Notes: generated by a model from the letters alone, not told the origin. Counted from the first letter of the stretch, positions 54,287 to 63,013 are shown. The stretch is DNA of 64,000 nucleotides from Deltaproteobacteria bacterium (GCA_016874735.1 VGTI01000006.1:1-64000), one strand, 5' to 3'. Translations and numbers: made by a program.

Positions 54287-55252
54287 ATGAGGGGACCTAC
54301 AAAAATTGCGTGCTGCCTGTGGCTAGCGTCAGCCTGCATCGAAGTTACAGACTCGGGCGATAACGACGACAGCGGCACCAAAATGGCCGGCGTGGTCCAA
54401 GATGTGGGCGGTGTCGTTGCTGCTGAAATTCAAGGCGAAAGCGAAAGGCCTCAGCAGATAAACGCCAGCGCCGGGAGTGCGATACGCGGAGCTGCCGTGC
54501 TTTTCCCGCCTGGATCACTTAAGGCAACGACTGTCGTAAAATTGGAACAGGGGGAATCCATCTTACACCCGGATCTACCGAGCCAGGTGGGACAAAGTAA
54601 CGAGATGAGCCTAACGGAGGCCACACGGGCGATCGTCGTTTCTGCTGACAATAGCGCACCAGCGGCAGATGCCTTCGCCATGGCACTCCCGCTCGCCGAT
54701 TACGGCACGCTTGCCGCCGCTGATCCCGACTTAACTGCGGTTTCGGTAGTTTATATAGCAGCCGACCCGATGCGTCAGCGCAATGTGATCGGTATCATCC
54801 CGACCAAGGAAATCACTTTAGTCGGACGGCGCCTGCACTTCATGACTAAACTCTTCGGTCTTTACCAGGGCGTGATCGCCGGCCAGGCCGTCAACGAGCG
54901 CAAGGAATTTGGTACCGCACGTCGTATTTTAACCACTCAGAGTGCGGCCACGCTGCCAGGTGTGACTTGGAGTCCCATTGGCGCCACGGTCGAAGGCCGC
55001 AGCCTCCACGTTGCGGCGACACCATCAGGACTGCTTGGCACTCTCAACTGTGCTGCCACCTTGGTGGGAACAGCGTCGGGTAAAGTCATGATCGCGGCAC
55101 GCTTCGAGAATGGCAGCAGCGGCAAAATTGTGCTAGGCGACGACCATACTGGCGAGGCCCGCCTCCGCCTGACTTGCACTGAGGAAAACGGGCGCACGTC
55201 CACATCGCCGTGGTCAGACGTGCTGACACTTCCCGCTAGCGGAGCAGACTAA
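54287..55252 (+). CDS. Predicted lipoprotein, unknown function
   Basis: A 321-residue protein. Its N-terminus MRGPTKIACCLWLASAC has a lipobox-like LASAC with Cys at 17, followed by acidic residues. The mature part is beta-rich; the stretch IRGAAVLFPPGSL near 62-74 resembles the ZU5/adhesin-type repeats found in surface proteins. No further domain is recognised. Its ribosome binding site lies in a hairpin (54250-54280), which suggests translational control. It converges with rlmN after about ten bases. Confidence 0.58.
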   Translation: MRGPTKIACCLWLASACIEVTDSGDNDDSGTKMAGVVQDVGGVVAAEIQGESERPQQINASAGSAIRGAAVLFPPGSLKATTVVKLEQGESILHPDLPSQVGQSNEMSLTEATRAIVVSADNSAPAADAFAMALPLADYGTLAAADPDLTAVSVVYIAADPMRQRNVIGIIPTKEITLVGRRLHFMTKLFGLYQGVIAGQAVNERKEFGTARRILTTQSAATLPGVTWSPIGATVEGRSLHVAATPSGLLGTLNCAATLVGTASGKVMIAARFENGSSGKIVLGDDHTGEARLRLTCTEENGRTSTSPWSDVLTLPASGAD

Positions 55253-55262
55253 TTCAGAGCCT

Positions 55263-56390
55263 CTAGTTCAGGGCCGTCTTGTTTTTGGCCTCGATAGCTA
55301 CCAGCTGGCCACATGCGGCAGCAATATCTTGGCCCTTACTGTAGCGCACCATGACGCGAATGCCTGCGCGGTGCAAATGGTCACGAAATGCTTGGATACG
55401 CTCCGGAGCGGGAGCGGACATACGCGATGTCGCAACATCATTCAATGGTATCAGATTAATCTTGGCGTTTAGCCCGGAAGTCAGGGCGCGCAAAGCTTCT
55501 GCATCATCATCGCTATCGTTTACACCAGCAATCATGGTGTATTGAAACATGACGGGAGGACCATCGCACCCGAGATGCTCACGCAACCAGCCAACGACCG
55601 CGGCCAGAGGCCAACGCTTATTGATGGGCATGATGCGCGACCGCTTACTCTCAAAAGCGCTATGCACGCTGAGCGCCAACCTAGCCTTGGGATGAGCCGC
55701 ATAAAGCTGCTTGATGCCTTCCAGGTGGCCGGCAGTTGAAATCGAAATGTGTGCCAAACCAAGAGCGAGACCGTACGGATCGGTCATGATTGTGACAGCC
55801 TGACTCACCGCCTCAACGTTATCAAGCGGCTCTCCCATCCCCATAAAGACGACGTTGCTGATCCGGGTCCCGGGACTTAATCTCACGTCGTGCAACCACT
55901 CGGGATTGGCGGCCACCCATCTTTGCGCCAGAAGTAGTTGCCCAACTATTTCCGCGACACTTAATTGCCGCGTCAGTCCCATCCGCCCCGTGTGACAGAA
56001 GACGCAGGCCTGAGCGCAACCAACCTGAGACGAGAGACACAGCGTGAGCCGCGCCTTTTCTGGCATGAGCACGGCTTCAATTTCGCGCCCATCACGCAGC
56101 TCGCAAAGAAACTTAACACTTTGATCGTAACCAGAGCGTAGGGCTTTTTTGATGTTCGGTAACTCGAGACGTCCGTGGGCGCTCAAATGCGCGGCAAGTC
56201 CCCGCGGCAATGTCGGATCTGTCCAAGGCTCTACCGCGAGATCTTTATAGAGGCGCCGAAACAAAGTCCGCGCGTGTACAGCGGCGATCCCGCGTTGGCT
56301 TAAACTGTGGGCCAACTGCTGGCTAGTGACACCGATCAGATTGGTCTCGATGTCGCCTGGTTTGTAAATTTCTCTAGTTCGCTGCGCCAT
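55263..56390 (-). CDS. rlmN: Dual-specificity RNA methyltransferase RlmN
   Basis: A 375-residue radical SAM enzyme that methylates C2 of A2503 in 23S rRNA and A37 in some tRNAs. The iron-sulfur CxxxCxxC motif is CAQACVFC near 120, followed by the RlmN GRMGL. The GMGEPLDN motif (about 185) and the C-terminal Cys region (AACGQL) are present. ATG 56390 is chosen; the frame is open to 56489 but that part overlaps the divergent pfk start and is poorly coding. No good ribosome binding site is seen. Confidence 0.93.
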   Translation of the reverse strand: MAQRTREIYKPGDIETNLIGVTSQQLAHSLSQRGIAAVHARTLFRRLYKDLAVEPWTDPTLPRGLAAHLSAHGRLELPNIKKALRSGYDQSVKFLCELRDGREIEAVLMPEKARLTLCLSSQVGCAQACVFCHTGRMGLTRQLSVAEIVGQLLLAQRWVAANPEWLHDVRLSPGTRISNVVFMGMGEPLDNVEAVSQAVTIMTDPYGLALGLAHISISTAGHLEGIKQLYAAHPKARLALSVHSAFESKRSRIMPINKRWPLAAVVGWLREHLGCDGPPVMFQYTMIAGVNDSDDDAEALRALTSGLNAKINLIPLNDVATSRMSAPAPERIQAFRDHLHRAGIRVMVRYSKGQDIAAACGQLVAIEAKNKTALN

Positions 56391-56469
56391 GGGCTCGCCA
56401 AATGGTCGATTTGACAATATATAATTGGGTGAGTTGGACACACCATGAAAACCGCGAGGGTGATAACAC

Positions 56470-57768
56470 ATGGCAGGGCGCTTTAGCATTGAAAATCTAG
56501 GTGAGGCTAGCTACCCATCTCCGATCGAGCGGGTGGACGGCTTTCGCTTCACTAACGATGCCGAGCGGATCGCCCTTAATCCGATTCTCAGTGCTGCCAC
56601 GGATGGGGCTAAACCCCTAGAACAAGAAGGCTTTGAGGTTGCCGGACCACGCTCACGCATCTATTTCGATCCGAGCAAGACGCGCACGGCTATTGTCACC
56701 TGTGGCGGACTTTGCCCGGGTATCAATGCCGTCGTCAGAGGCCTCGTGCTGCAACTTTGGTTTCGCTACAACTGTCGCGATATCCTCGGCATTCGCTATG
56801 GTTTCGGTGGCCTAGGCGCCAAAGCTGAGCCGCCACGTAAGCTGACACCCGATAGCGTGGCTGACATCCACATGCAAGGTGGTACGGTACTCGGCACTAG
56901 CCGCGGCACCCCTCCCGCGACGGAGATCGTCGACCACTTGGTGGCGCACGGCATCAACGTGCTCTTCACAATCGGTGGTGACGGCACGATGCGCGGTGCC
57001 ACCGCCATTTGGAACGAAGTGAAACGCCGCGGCTTGAAGATTGCTGTCGTCGGTTTGCCCAAGACCATCGATAACGACATTCCCTTCGTACGCCGGGCGT
57101 TCGGCTTTGAAACCGCGGTTTCCATCGCTACCCAATCGGTACACTCCGCCCATGTCGAGGCGACTGGCGCCCCCTACGGCATTGGCTTGGTCAAGTTGAT
57201 GGGACGTCACGCAGGATACATCACGGCGACGACTTGCCTTGCGGCTGGCCAGGCCAACATTTGTTTGATTCCTGAGGTGCCGTTTAAGCTCGAGGGAAGC
57301 AACGGGCTGCTGCAGCTCATTGAGGACCGCGTCCGGACCAGGCGTCACTGTGTCATCGTCGTTGCTGAGGGCGCGGGGCAGCAGTTTTTCGCTGGCGAAG
57401 CGCAGCAGCACGATGCCTCGGGGAACGTCAAGCTCCGCAACATTGGCACGTACCTGCAGGAGCATATTACGGCGCACTGTCAGGCGCGGGGGCTGGATAT
57501 GACCCTAAAGTACATAGACCCCAGCTACCTGATAAGGTCAGCCCCGGCCAATCCTACCGACCAGCTCCTCTGTGCGCGTTTGGCACAAAATGCCGTTCAC
57601 GCGGCAATGGCTGGTAAGTCAGGGCTTTTGATTGGTTACTGGCATGGTCTGATGACCCATGTTCCCATGGCGGCTCTGAGCGGCCGCAAACAAGCTATTA
57701 ACCCCGGGGGCGAAACCTGGTTCAACGTCTTGGAGACTACCGGTCAACCGGTGCATATAGGGACCTAA
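56470..57768 (+). CDS. ATP-type 6-phosphofructokinase
   Basis: A 432-residue phosphofructokinase of the long bacterial/plant group. The phosphate-donor loop is GGDGT (about 168-172), with Gly where pyrophosphate-dependent enzymes have Asp, so ATP is the expected donor. VTCGGLCPGINAVVRGL (about 76-92) and PKTIDNDIPF (about 197-206) are the substrate regions. It phosphorylates fructose 6-phosphate in glycolysis. The stop codon TAA at 57766-57768 is inside the sigma-28 promoter of the next gene. Confidence 0.92.
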   Translation: MAGRFSIENLGEASYPSPIERVDGFRFTNDAERIALNPILSAATDGAKPLEQEGFEVAGPRSRIYFDPSKTRTAIVTCGGLCPGINAVVRGLVLQLWFRYNCRDILGIRYGFGGLGAKAEPPRKLTPDSVADIHMQGGTVLGTSRGTPPATEIVDHLVAHGINVLFTIGGDGTMRGATAIWNEVKRRGLKIAVVGLPKTIDNDIPFVRRAFGFETAVSIATQSVHSAHVEATGAPYGIGLVKLMGRHAGYITATTCLAAGQANICLIPEVPFKLEGSNGLLQLIEDRVRTRRHCVIVVAEGAGQQFFAGEAQQHDASGNVKLRNIGTYLQEHITAHCQARGLDMTLKYIDPSYLIRSAPANPTDQLLCARLAQNAVHAAMAGKSGLLIGYWHGLMTHVPMAALSGRKQAINPGGETWFNVLETTGQPVHIGT

Positions 57769-57792
57769 AGATTTCCGCTTGGCTGCCGATAC
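57766..57792 (+). promoter_or_regulatory. Sigma-28-type promoter of the HAMP-only gene
   Basis: TAAAGATT (57766-57773), 11 bases, then GCCGATAC (57785-57792) match the flagellar consensus TAAAGTTT-N11-GCCGATAA at 7 of 8 positions in each box with exact spacing. Its -35 box begins with the pfk stop codon. It is 45 bases before the GTG start and is the best such site in the window. Confidence 0.75.
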
Positions 57793-57836
57793 TTCCACCA
57801 AGGGTAAAAAGTACCCCCAAGGCGAAAGGAATCGCA

Positions 57837-58340
57837 GTGAGTGCAGGCACCACAACAGATTTAGAGAGAGCCCGCCGCAGTCTCAGATCGACTGTCATCG
57901 AGCCCTTTAAACAGATCAAATTTGGCCTTTATGTCATCGGCGTATCGGTGGCTTTCGTCGGCATCTGCGCCCTGATGTTTGTGATCGCATTCGAGGATCA
58001 GTACAACCACGTGATGGGTATATTTCACGTCGTCGATCCCAACATTCAGTGGGAACTGGTGACAAACGATGTGTTCTACACCAATGCTATCCGCATTGGG
58101 GCCATGCTAGCCTTATTCATTGCTGTCATGCTGACCATGGTGTTCAAGCTAACACACAGATATTACGGCCCTTTAGTCAGCATCGAACGTTTCGTCGCGC
58201 AAGTCACTGAGGGCGATTACACCGTTCGTTGCAAAATTCGCGAAAAAGATGAGTTGCATGATCTGGTAGTCAAACTCAACCAAATGGCTGACGTGCTGGA
58301 GAAGCGCCACGGATCACACCAGAAGACACACCAGAGCTGA
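57837..58340 (+). CDS. Two-TM HAMP-domain protein without output domain
   Basis: A 167-residue inner-membrane protein. After a short cytoplasmic N-terminus come TM1 (about 29-52), a small periplasmic loop of about 35 residues, TM2 (about 88-111) and a HAMP domain (about 115-158, YGPLVSIERFVAQVTEGDYTV then KDELHDLVVKLNQMADVLEK). It ends there, with no kinase, cyclase or methyl-accepting domain. The GTG start follows GAAAGG. The sigma-28 promoter 45 bases upstream places it in the flagellar regulon. A role as a partner of a chemoreceptor or motor protein is speculation. Confidence 0.78.
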   Translation: MSAGTTTDLERARRSLRSTVIEPFKQIKFGLYVIGVSVAFVGICALMFVIAFEDQYNHVMGIFHVVDPNIQWELVTNDVFYTNAIRIGAMLALFIAVMLTMVFKLTHRYYGPLVSIERFVAQVTEGDYTVRCKIREKDELHDLVVKLNQMADVLEKRHGSHQKTHQS

Positions 58341-58413
58341 AAATGTACTTGCACTTTTGCAATGTCCTGGTTAACTTCGGCAGCCCTATATCACTAGCAG
58401 TTGGAGTTCTGAC

Positions 58414-58518
58414 TTGCACGGTTCTAGACACAGAAGAAAACATCCCAAAGGTCGCCGCAAAGTTGGTCGTAAAAAGCGTAGGATGATGCGTAAGCGTCGC
58501 CAGCTGCGGACAGTCTAA
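58414..58518 (+). CDS. Very basic 34-residue protein (COX24/bS22-like)
   Basis: A short frame starting at TTG 58414 with GGAG eight bases upstream and ending at TAA 58516. Of its 34 residues about 20 are Lys, Arg or His, in the pattern RHRRKHPKGRRKVGRKK and MMRKRRQLR. This resembles the KRR-K-M-K-KH-type sequence of COX24/AURKAIP1-like proteins and the small ribosomal protein bS22. The spacing, ribosome binding site and composition favour a real gene over chance. It follows the HAMP gene and precedes a structured RNA element and a terminator. Confidence 0.65.
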   Translation: MHGSRHRRKHPKGRRKVGRKKRRMMRKRRQLRTV

Positions 58519-58537
58519 GCGTCGGTGACATCAGGAC

Positions 58538-58599
58538 TAGACCAGGTAGGTACCCGCAATGTTGGTAATTTACCAACGTTAACTTGGTGCTCTGGTCTA
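58538..58599 (+). repeat. Nested inverted-repeat RNA element
   Basis: TAGACCAG (58538-58545) pairs with CTGGTCTA (58592-58599), and inside it AATGTTGGTA (58558-58567) pairs with TACCAACGTT (58571-58580) with one G-U pair. It lies 20 bases after the small basic ORF and before the terminator. It may be a 3' regulatory element or a second hairpin of the terminator region. Confidence 0.45.
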
Positions 58600-58615
58600 T
58601 CTTGAGAAAAAATAT

Positions 58616-58662
58616 CTTGGCTATCAGGCTTAAGCCTGATTATGGCCGAGGTAGTTTTTTTT
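58616..58662 (+). terminator. Rho-independent terminator
   Basis: The palindrome ATCAGGCTTAAGCCTGAT (58623-58640) is extended by CTTGGC (58616-58621) pairing with GCCGAG (58645-58650), and is followed by eight T (58655-58662). It closes the HAMP/small-ORF transcript before the 58761 gene. Confidence 0.8.
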
Positions 58663-58760
58663 GTTAGTTTTTCGATACTTCCTGCCGAGTCCCCATGTTA
58701 TCCTAACAAGACGCCGCAAAGGATAGTGGACGTCTCAACCATGGAATGGGGAAGGCCTCG

Positions 58761-59453
58761 ATGATGCTCGACTTTATCTGTGAACTCGAGAGGGTTATTG
58801 GGAAGTGGCCCGAGGCCACAAGTTGGACTCTGGCCCAGATCGCTGACAAGACCAAGACTGGTGTACCGCAGGTGGTGGATATCTTGTCCGACACGCTGGA
58901 CCGCGAACTGGAGGTCCACGAGACCCTGACCCAGATTGAGGCTGCACAGGTGTTGAGCAGTCTAAAAGAGCGCATGTCTGGGGAGCTTGCTGCCCGGCAA
59001 AAACGTCTCGATGAGCGTCGGGAAAAAGCCATCCGCGCCTACGACAACACGATGGAGAAGGTTCGCGTGCTGCTTGCCGCCAAGAACTGGCGCAACGCCT
59101 ATAAGACGCTCGGCTACTACGTCGGCTGTAACGAAAAAGACCTGCCTGAGGATTTACTGCTTACATTATGCGGTGAGTGTCTTAGGCTTGGAGCGAAGAG
59201 TGAAGCTAACATGCAGGAGCTCAGCCAATGGTTGCGCAAGGGTATCAATGCCTGCATGACCACGCCGTCGGCCGCATGGATTGAGGAAGCAATAGACTTT
59301 ATCGATGCTTATGGCCAAGTTTTTATGGACGACAGCACTCAACGTGGCAGAAAGTTAATCGAGAACGTACTGGAAACCATCAAAGATCAGGCAGCACATC
59401 ACAATCTCATGTCACGCTACGACGAGGTCGTGCGCGAGCTGCGGGTTCTGTAA
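58761..59453 (+). CDS. Unassigned soluble helical protein
   Basis: A 230-residue helical protein without membrane segment or signal peptide. Its N-terminus (about 10-60) could be a helix-turn-helix: SWTLAQIADKTKTGVPQVVDIL. A coiled coil rich in Glu/Arg (about 65-105) and a helical C-terminal region follow. No family is recognised. ATG 58761 is chosen because GGAAGG is five bases upstream. A Lon-like protease gene follows after 17 bases in the same direction, so this may be an adaptor or partner of the protease; that is inference. Confidence 0.6.
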   Translation: MMLDFICELERVIGKWPEATSWTLAQIADKTKTGVPQVVDILSDTLDRELEVHETLTQIEAAQVLSSLKERMSGELAARQKRLDERREKAIRAYDNTMEKVRVLLAAKNWRNAYKTLGYYVGCNEKDLPEDLLLTLCGECLRLGAKSEANMQELSQWLRKGINACMTTPSAAWIEEAIDFIDAYGQVFMDDSTQRGRKLIENVLETIKDQAAHHNLMSRYDEVVRELRVL

Positions 59454-59470
59454 CGTAAAAAGGATTACCT

Positions 59471-61930
59471 GTGTCTAAAAAGCAGTTGCGGCCGACCGAG
59501 CGTAAGAAGCCAGCGGCAGCAAAGGCGACGCGCTGGACACTCCCCAAACCAGTGCCAGCGCGTCTGACTTACCTCAAATGTCCAACGAGTCTCTTTAAAT
59601 TCCGGGACACTTCGGACCTTGGCAAATCACACGATATCATCGCCCAGGATCGTGCCGTTGGTGCAATCAATATGGGGCTGGGGATTCGTAAACCCGGCTA
59701 CAACATTTACGTCGCTGGAATTCAGGGTACTGGTAAAACCAGCGTCATCCGCTCCTTCCTGGAGCAATGGTCAAGTGACTCACCGCGCCCCTCTGATTAC
59801 ATCTACGTGTACGACTTTGAGGATACCGAATCGCCCAAGGCCATCAAGATGCCGGCCGGCGAAGGGCGGAAATTCAAGAAGCAGATGGATGCGCTGATCA
59901 AGCAGCTGCGCGAGCTTGTGCCGTCGGCCCTTCAGAGCGAAGATTACGAAAACGCCGTTAACGCCTACGTATCTGCGTCGAACGAGCGGAAGGCCAAGCT
60001 TTACGCCGAGCTCGAAAAATTGGCCAAGTCCATGGATTTCGTCATCAAGTCTACACGCATGGGCATCGAGACGATCCCGGTAGTCGATGGACGCGCGCTT
60101 ACAGAAAAAGAATATAGCAAACTCGGCGATGTCGATCGTGAATCGATTGAAGACCGACGATCGCAGCTTGAGCCTGAGGTGCTCGACTTTGCGCGCAAGG
60201 TCCGCGCAATCGAGCAAGAGACGAGCGGCTTTGTCGAGTCCCTACGCAACGATCTTGGCCTCAATCTCGTCGGTCGCGAAATTGATCCCCTACTCGAAGA
60301 ATACAAGGACCACAGCGAAATTGCGGCTCACCTGACCGCAGTCAAAAATCATATTCTTGAGAATCTGCTCGATTTCGTCGACGAAAGCCATGACCAGGAG
60401 CAAGAGCCTGCGCATTTGATGAACGAGGAGCGCGATCGCTTCGTCAAATACAAAGTCAATGTCTTCGTCGACAACACCAATGTTCAAGGCGCCCCCGTCA
60501 TCATCGAGTCAAATCCGACCTACTATAATTTGTTCGGTCGTATTGAAAAAAACGTCGAACACGGTATGTACCTGACCGACTTCACCATGATCAAGGCCGG
60601 CGCTATCCACCGCGCTAGCGGTGGTTATCTGGTGCTGAACGCCATGGACATCTTCAAGACCACAAGCATCTGGGATACGCTCAAGCGGGCATTGAAAAAT
60701 CGGCTGGGGTTCATCGAGGATATGGGCGAGCAGTATTCACTACTGCCCACGTCAGGCCTAAGACCGGTACCGATTCCACTCGATGTCAAAGTTATCCTGA
60801 TCGGTAACAACGACATCTATCATCTCCTCCATTCGGGCGACGAGGACTTCCACAAAATATTCAAGATCAAAGCTGACTTCGATCATCGCATGACGCGCAA
60901 TGCCGAGACTGTGAATGCTTACGCTAGTTTTATAGCAACGCGCACGCATGTCGAAAAACTTTTGCCCTTTAATGCCGATGGCATTGCGGCAGTCGTCGAA
61001 TACGGCTCACGAATGGTCGAGGATCAGCGCTACCTCTCCACGCAATTTGCTGAGATTAAAGATCTCACCATCGAAAGTGATTATCTTGCTCGCGGTGAGA
61101 AGGCGAAGGAAGTGACACGCTCTCACGTCGAGCAAGCGCTAGACCTGAAGCACCACCGCTTGAGCTTGGTGGAAGAGCAAATGCTCGACATGGTACGCCA
61201 TGAAGACATCATGCTCACAGTAGACGGCAGCCGCATAGGCCAGGTCAACGGACTTGCCGTTTATGACCTAGGCGATTTCTCATTCGGCAAGCTGGGACGC
61301 ATCACCTGCAACGTCTCGATGACGCGTGAAGGCATTTTCAACATTGAGCGTGCTAGCCGCCTTTCGGGTAAGATTCATGACAAGGGTATCTTCATTCTGA
61401 GCAGTTTTCTCAATGCTATTTTGGCGAAAGAAGAAGCCTTGGGAGTCGCTGCCAGCATATGCTTCGAGCAATCCTACGGTGTCATCGATGGTGACAGCGC
61501 CACGGTGGCCGAAACAGTGGCCGTGCTTAGTTCGCTCGCCGAAATCCCCGTCCATCAGCACGTCGCGATGACGGGAAGTCTCAATCAGTTCGGTGATGTA
61601 CAGCCAGTTGGGGGCATTAACGAAAAAGTTGAGGGCTTTTTTAAGACCTCGCGACTCATCGGCAAAGGCAAGAGTTACGACGTCTTGATTCCGGCACAAA
61701 ATGTGCCAAATCTGATGCTTCATGCAAAGGTTCGCGCAGCGATAGACGCTCGAAAATTCAGGATATTCCCGATTCGCAGTATCAACGACGCCTTTGAACT
61801 AGCCACCGGTGTGCCTCTAGGATACACGCAGGTGCAGCACGATAAATTTCCTGATGGTACAGCACTGGCGACAATAGTTGCGAAGCTTGTCAAACTCCGG
61901 AAAGCGCGCAAAGCCAAAAAACACGAGTAA
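59471..61930 (+). CDS. Lon-like ATP-dependent protease (LonB/Lon-related family)
   Basis: An 819-residue AAA+ protease of the Lon-related type (AAA_32 plus Lon C-terminal domain), without transmembrane segments. Walker A is GIQGTGKTS (about 85-94). The long middle part includes a helical insert (about 135-320). The proteolytic Ser is in MTGSLNQFGD (about 702) and the Lys in GGINEKVEGFF (about 719), the usual Ser-Lys dyad. It degrades misfolded proteins. The start is GTG at 59471 with AAAAAGGA upstream. A Lys/Arg tail ends the protein. EpmA is 14 bases downstream. Confidence 0.9.
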   Translation: MSKKQLRPTERKKPAAAKATRWTLPKPVPARLTYLKCPTSLFKFRDTSDLGKSHDIIAQDRAVGAINMGLGIRKPGYNIYVAGIQGTGKTSVIRSFLEQWSSDSPRPSDYIYVYDFEDTESPKAIKMPAGEGRKFKKQMDALIKQLRELVPSALQSEDYENAVNAYVSASNERKAKLYAELEKLAKSMDFVIKSTRMGIETIPVVDGRALTEKEYSKLGDVDRESIEDRRSQLEPEVLDFARKVRAIEQETSGFVESLRNDLGLNLVGREIDPLLEEYKDHSEIAAHLTAVKNHILENLLDFVDESHDQEQEPAHLMNEERDRFVKYKVNVFVDNTNVQGAPVIIESNPTYYNLFGRIEKNVEHGMYLTDFTMIKAGAIHRASGGYLVLNAMDIFKTTSIWDTLKRALKNRLGFIEDMGEQYSLLPTSGLRPVPIPLDVKVILIGNNDIYHLLHSGDEDFHKIFKIKADFDHRMTRNAETVNAYASFIATRTHVEKLLPFNADGIAAVVEYGSRMVEDQRYLSTQFAEIKDLTIESDYLARGEKAKEVTRSHVEQALDLKHHRLSLVEEQMLDMVRHEDIMLTVDGSRIGQVNGLAVYDLGDFSFGKLGRITCNVSMTREGIFNIERASRLSGKIHDKGIFILSSFLNAILAKEEALGVAASICFEQSYGVIDGDSATVAETVAVLSSLAEIPVHQHVAMTGSLNQFGDVQPVGGINEKVEGFFKTSRLIGKGKSYDVLIPAQNVPNLMLHAKVRAAIDARKFRIFPIRSINDAFELATGVPLGYTQVQHDKFPDGTALATIVAKLVKLRKARKAKKHE

Positions 61931-61944
61931 AGCTAAGCCGGCAT

Positions 61945-62892
61945 ATGAAGAACGACATCGTCTTGGGGCTCAAAGCTAGAGCCCGACTAAAGGCAGCAAT
62001 TCGCGATTTTTTCGCTGAGCGCGACTACCTCGAAGCCGACACTCCGATCGCGGTAACAACGCCCGGCATCGAGGTACATCTCCGCTATTTTAAAACGGCA
62101 TGGGTCGATCACAGCGGCCAAGCGCACCCGCTCTACCTGAGATCTAGCCCCGAGATTCATATGAAAAAGCTGTTGGCCGCGGGAGCTGACCGCATTTTTC
62201 AGTTGGCGCCATGTTTTCGTAATTGGGGTGAAACTTCAGATTGGCATCATCCAGAGTTCACGATGCTCGAGTGGTACGAGGTGGGTCTTTCCTTTCACGG
62301 TTTGATCGACCAGACCGAAGCTCTGATAAGAAGTTGCCGGAACGCTCTCGGGTCCCATTTAAAATTGCCTGCCAAAATCGAACGAATCAGTGTCTTTGAA
62401 GCTTTCGAGCGCTGGGTAGGCGTCTCACTCATTGATGAAGATCAAGCGTTGGCAGCTAAAGGGATTCGTGCGGGTGCCGTTTCCCTGCGGGATGACGATG
62501 ACTTTGAGACTGCCTTTTTCAAATTACTCCTCGAGCGCGTCGAACCTGGTATCGAAGCTCTTGGTGCCGCGGTGCTCTACGACTACCCTGAGTCACAAGC
62601 GGCGTTAGCAACGGTGCGTGACGGTACCGCTAAACGCTTTGAGATTTACATTGGGCGCGTCGAGCTATGCAACGGGTTCGAAGAATTGCTCGATGCCGAC
62701 GCCAACGCAGCGCGCATTCGCAGTAGTCTCCAACGGCGCGCTCAACTGGGCTACGAGGTCCCAGAGGAGGACCAGGCATTCTACGCGGCTCTGCGCCGTG
62801 GCATCCCTGCGTGCTCGGGAAACGCCCTTGGCTTTGACCGCCTATTAGCGCTGCTTTTGGGACAAAATAAACTCGTGTCTCTCATCCGATAG
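61945..62892 (+). CDS. epmA: EF-P lysine beta-lysyltransferase EpmA (PoxA/GenX)
   Basis: A 315-residue paralogue of class II lysyl-tRNA synthetase without the N-terminal anticodon-binding domain. The class II motif 2 region FQLAPCFRNWGE (about 91-102) and HPEFTMLEWYEV (about 108-119) are clear, and motif 3 is GNALGFDRLLALLLG (about 293-307). EpmA attaches beta-lysine to elongation factor P, using EpmB-made beta-lysine. Neither efp nor epmB is in the window. No strong ribosome binding site is seen; it may be translated by coupling from the protease gene. Confidence 0.9.
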   Translation: MKNDIVLGLKARARLKAAIRDFFAERDYLEADTPIAVTTPGIEVHLRYFKTAWVDHSGQAHPLYLRSSPEIHMKKLLAAGADRIFQLAPCFRNWGETSDWHHPEFTMLEWYEVGLSFHGLIDQTEALIRSCRNALGSHLKLPAKIERISVFEAFERWVGVSLIDEDQALAAKGIRAGAVSLRDDDDFETAFFKLLLERVEPGIEALGAAVLYDYPESQAALATVRDGTAKRFEIYIGRVELCNGFEELLDADANAARIRSSLQRRAQLGYEVPEEDQAFYAALRRGIPACSGNALGFDRLLALLLGQNKLVSLIR

Positions 62893-62935
62893 GCCGCAAC
62901 AACACATTGAATTTACATATTTTTTTAGGATTCTC

Positions 62936-62962
62936 TAAAGTAATTTAAAGTGGCACCGACAA
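62936..62962 (+). promoter_or_regulatory. Sigma-28-type promoter of the PilZ gene
   Basis: TAAAGTAA (62936-62943), 11 bases, then ACCGACAA (62955-62962) match the flagellar consensus at 6 of 8 positions in each box with exact spacing. It is about 50 bases before the ATG at 63014. Confidence 0.6.
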
Positions 62963-63013
62963 GAGGTGTGGGAGTACTTGAGGCAACTGATAACTCCTAC
63001 TTAGGTGCGTACT

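Noticed and set aside
58414-58518. Reading the basic ORF as a certain ribosomal protein
   Set aside because: The resemblance to bS22/COX24 is only compositional, so I kept a descriptive name.
62936-62975. Sigma-54 promoter with TGGCAC before the PilZ gene
   Set aside because: No GC dinucleotide stands at the required distance after GG; the sigma-28 reading fits better.
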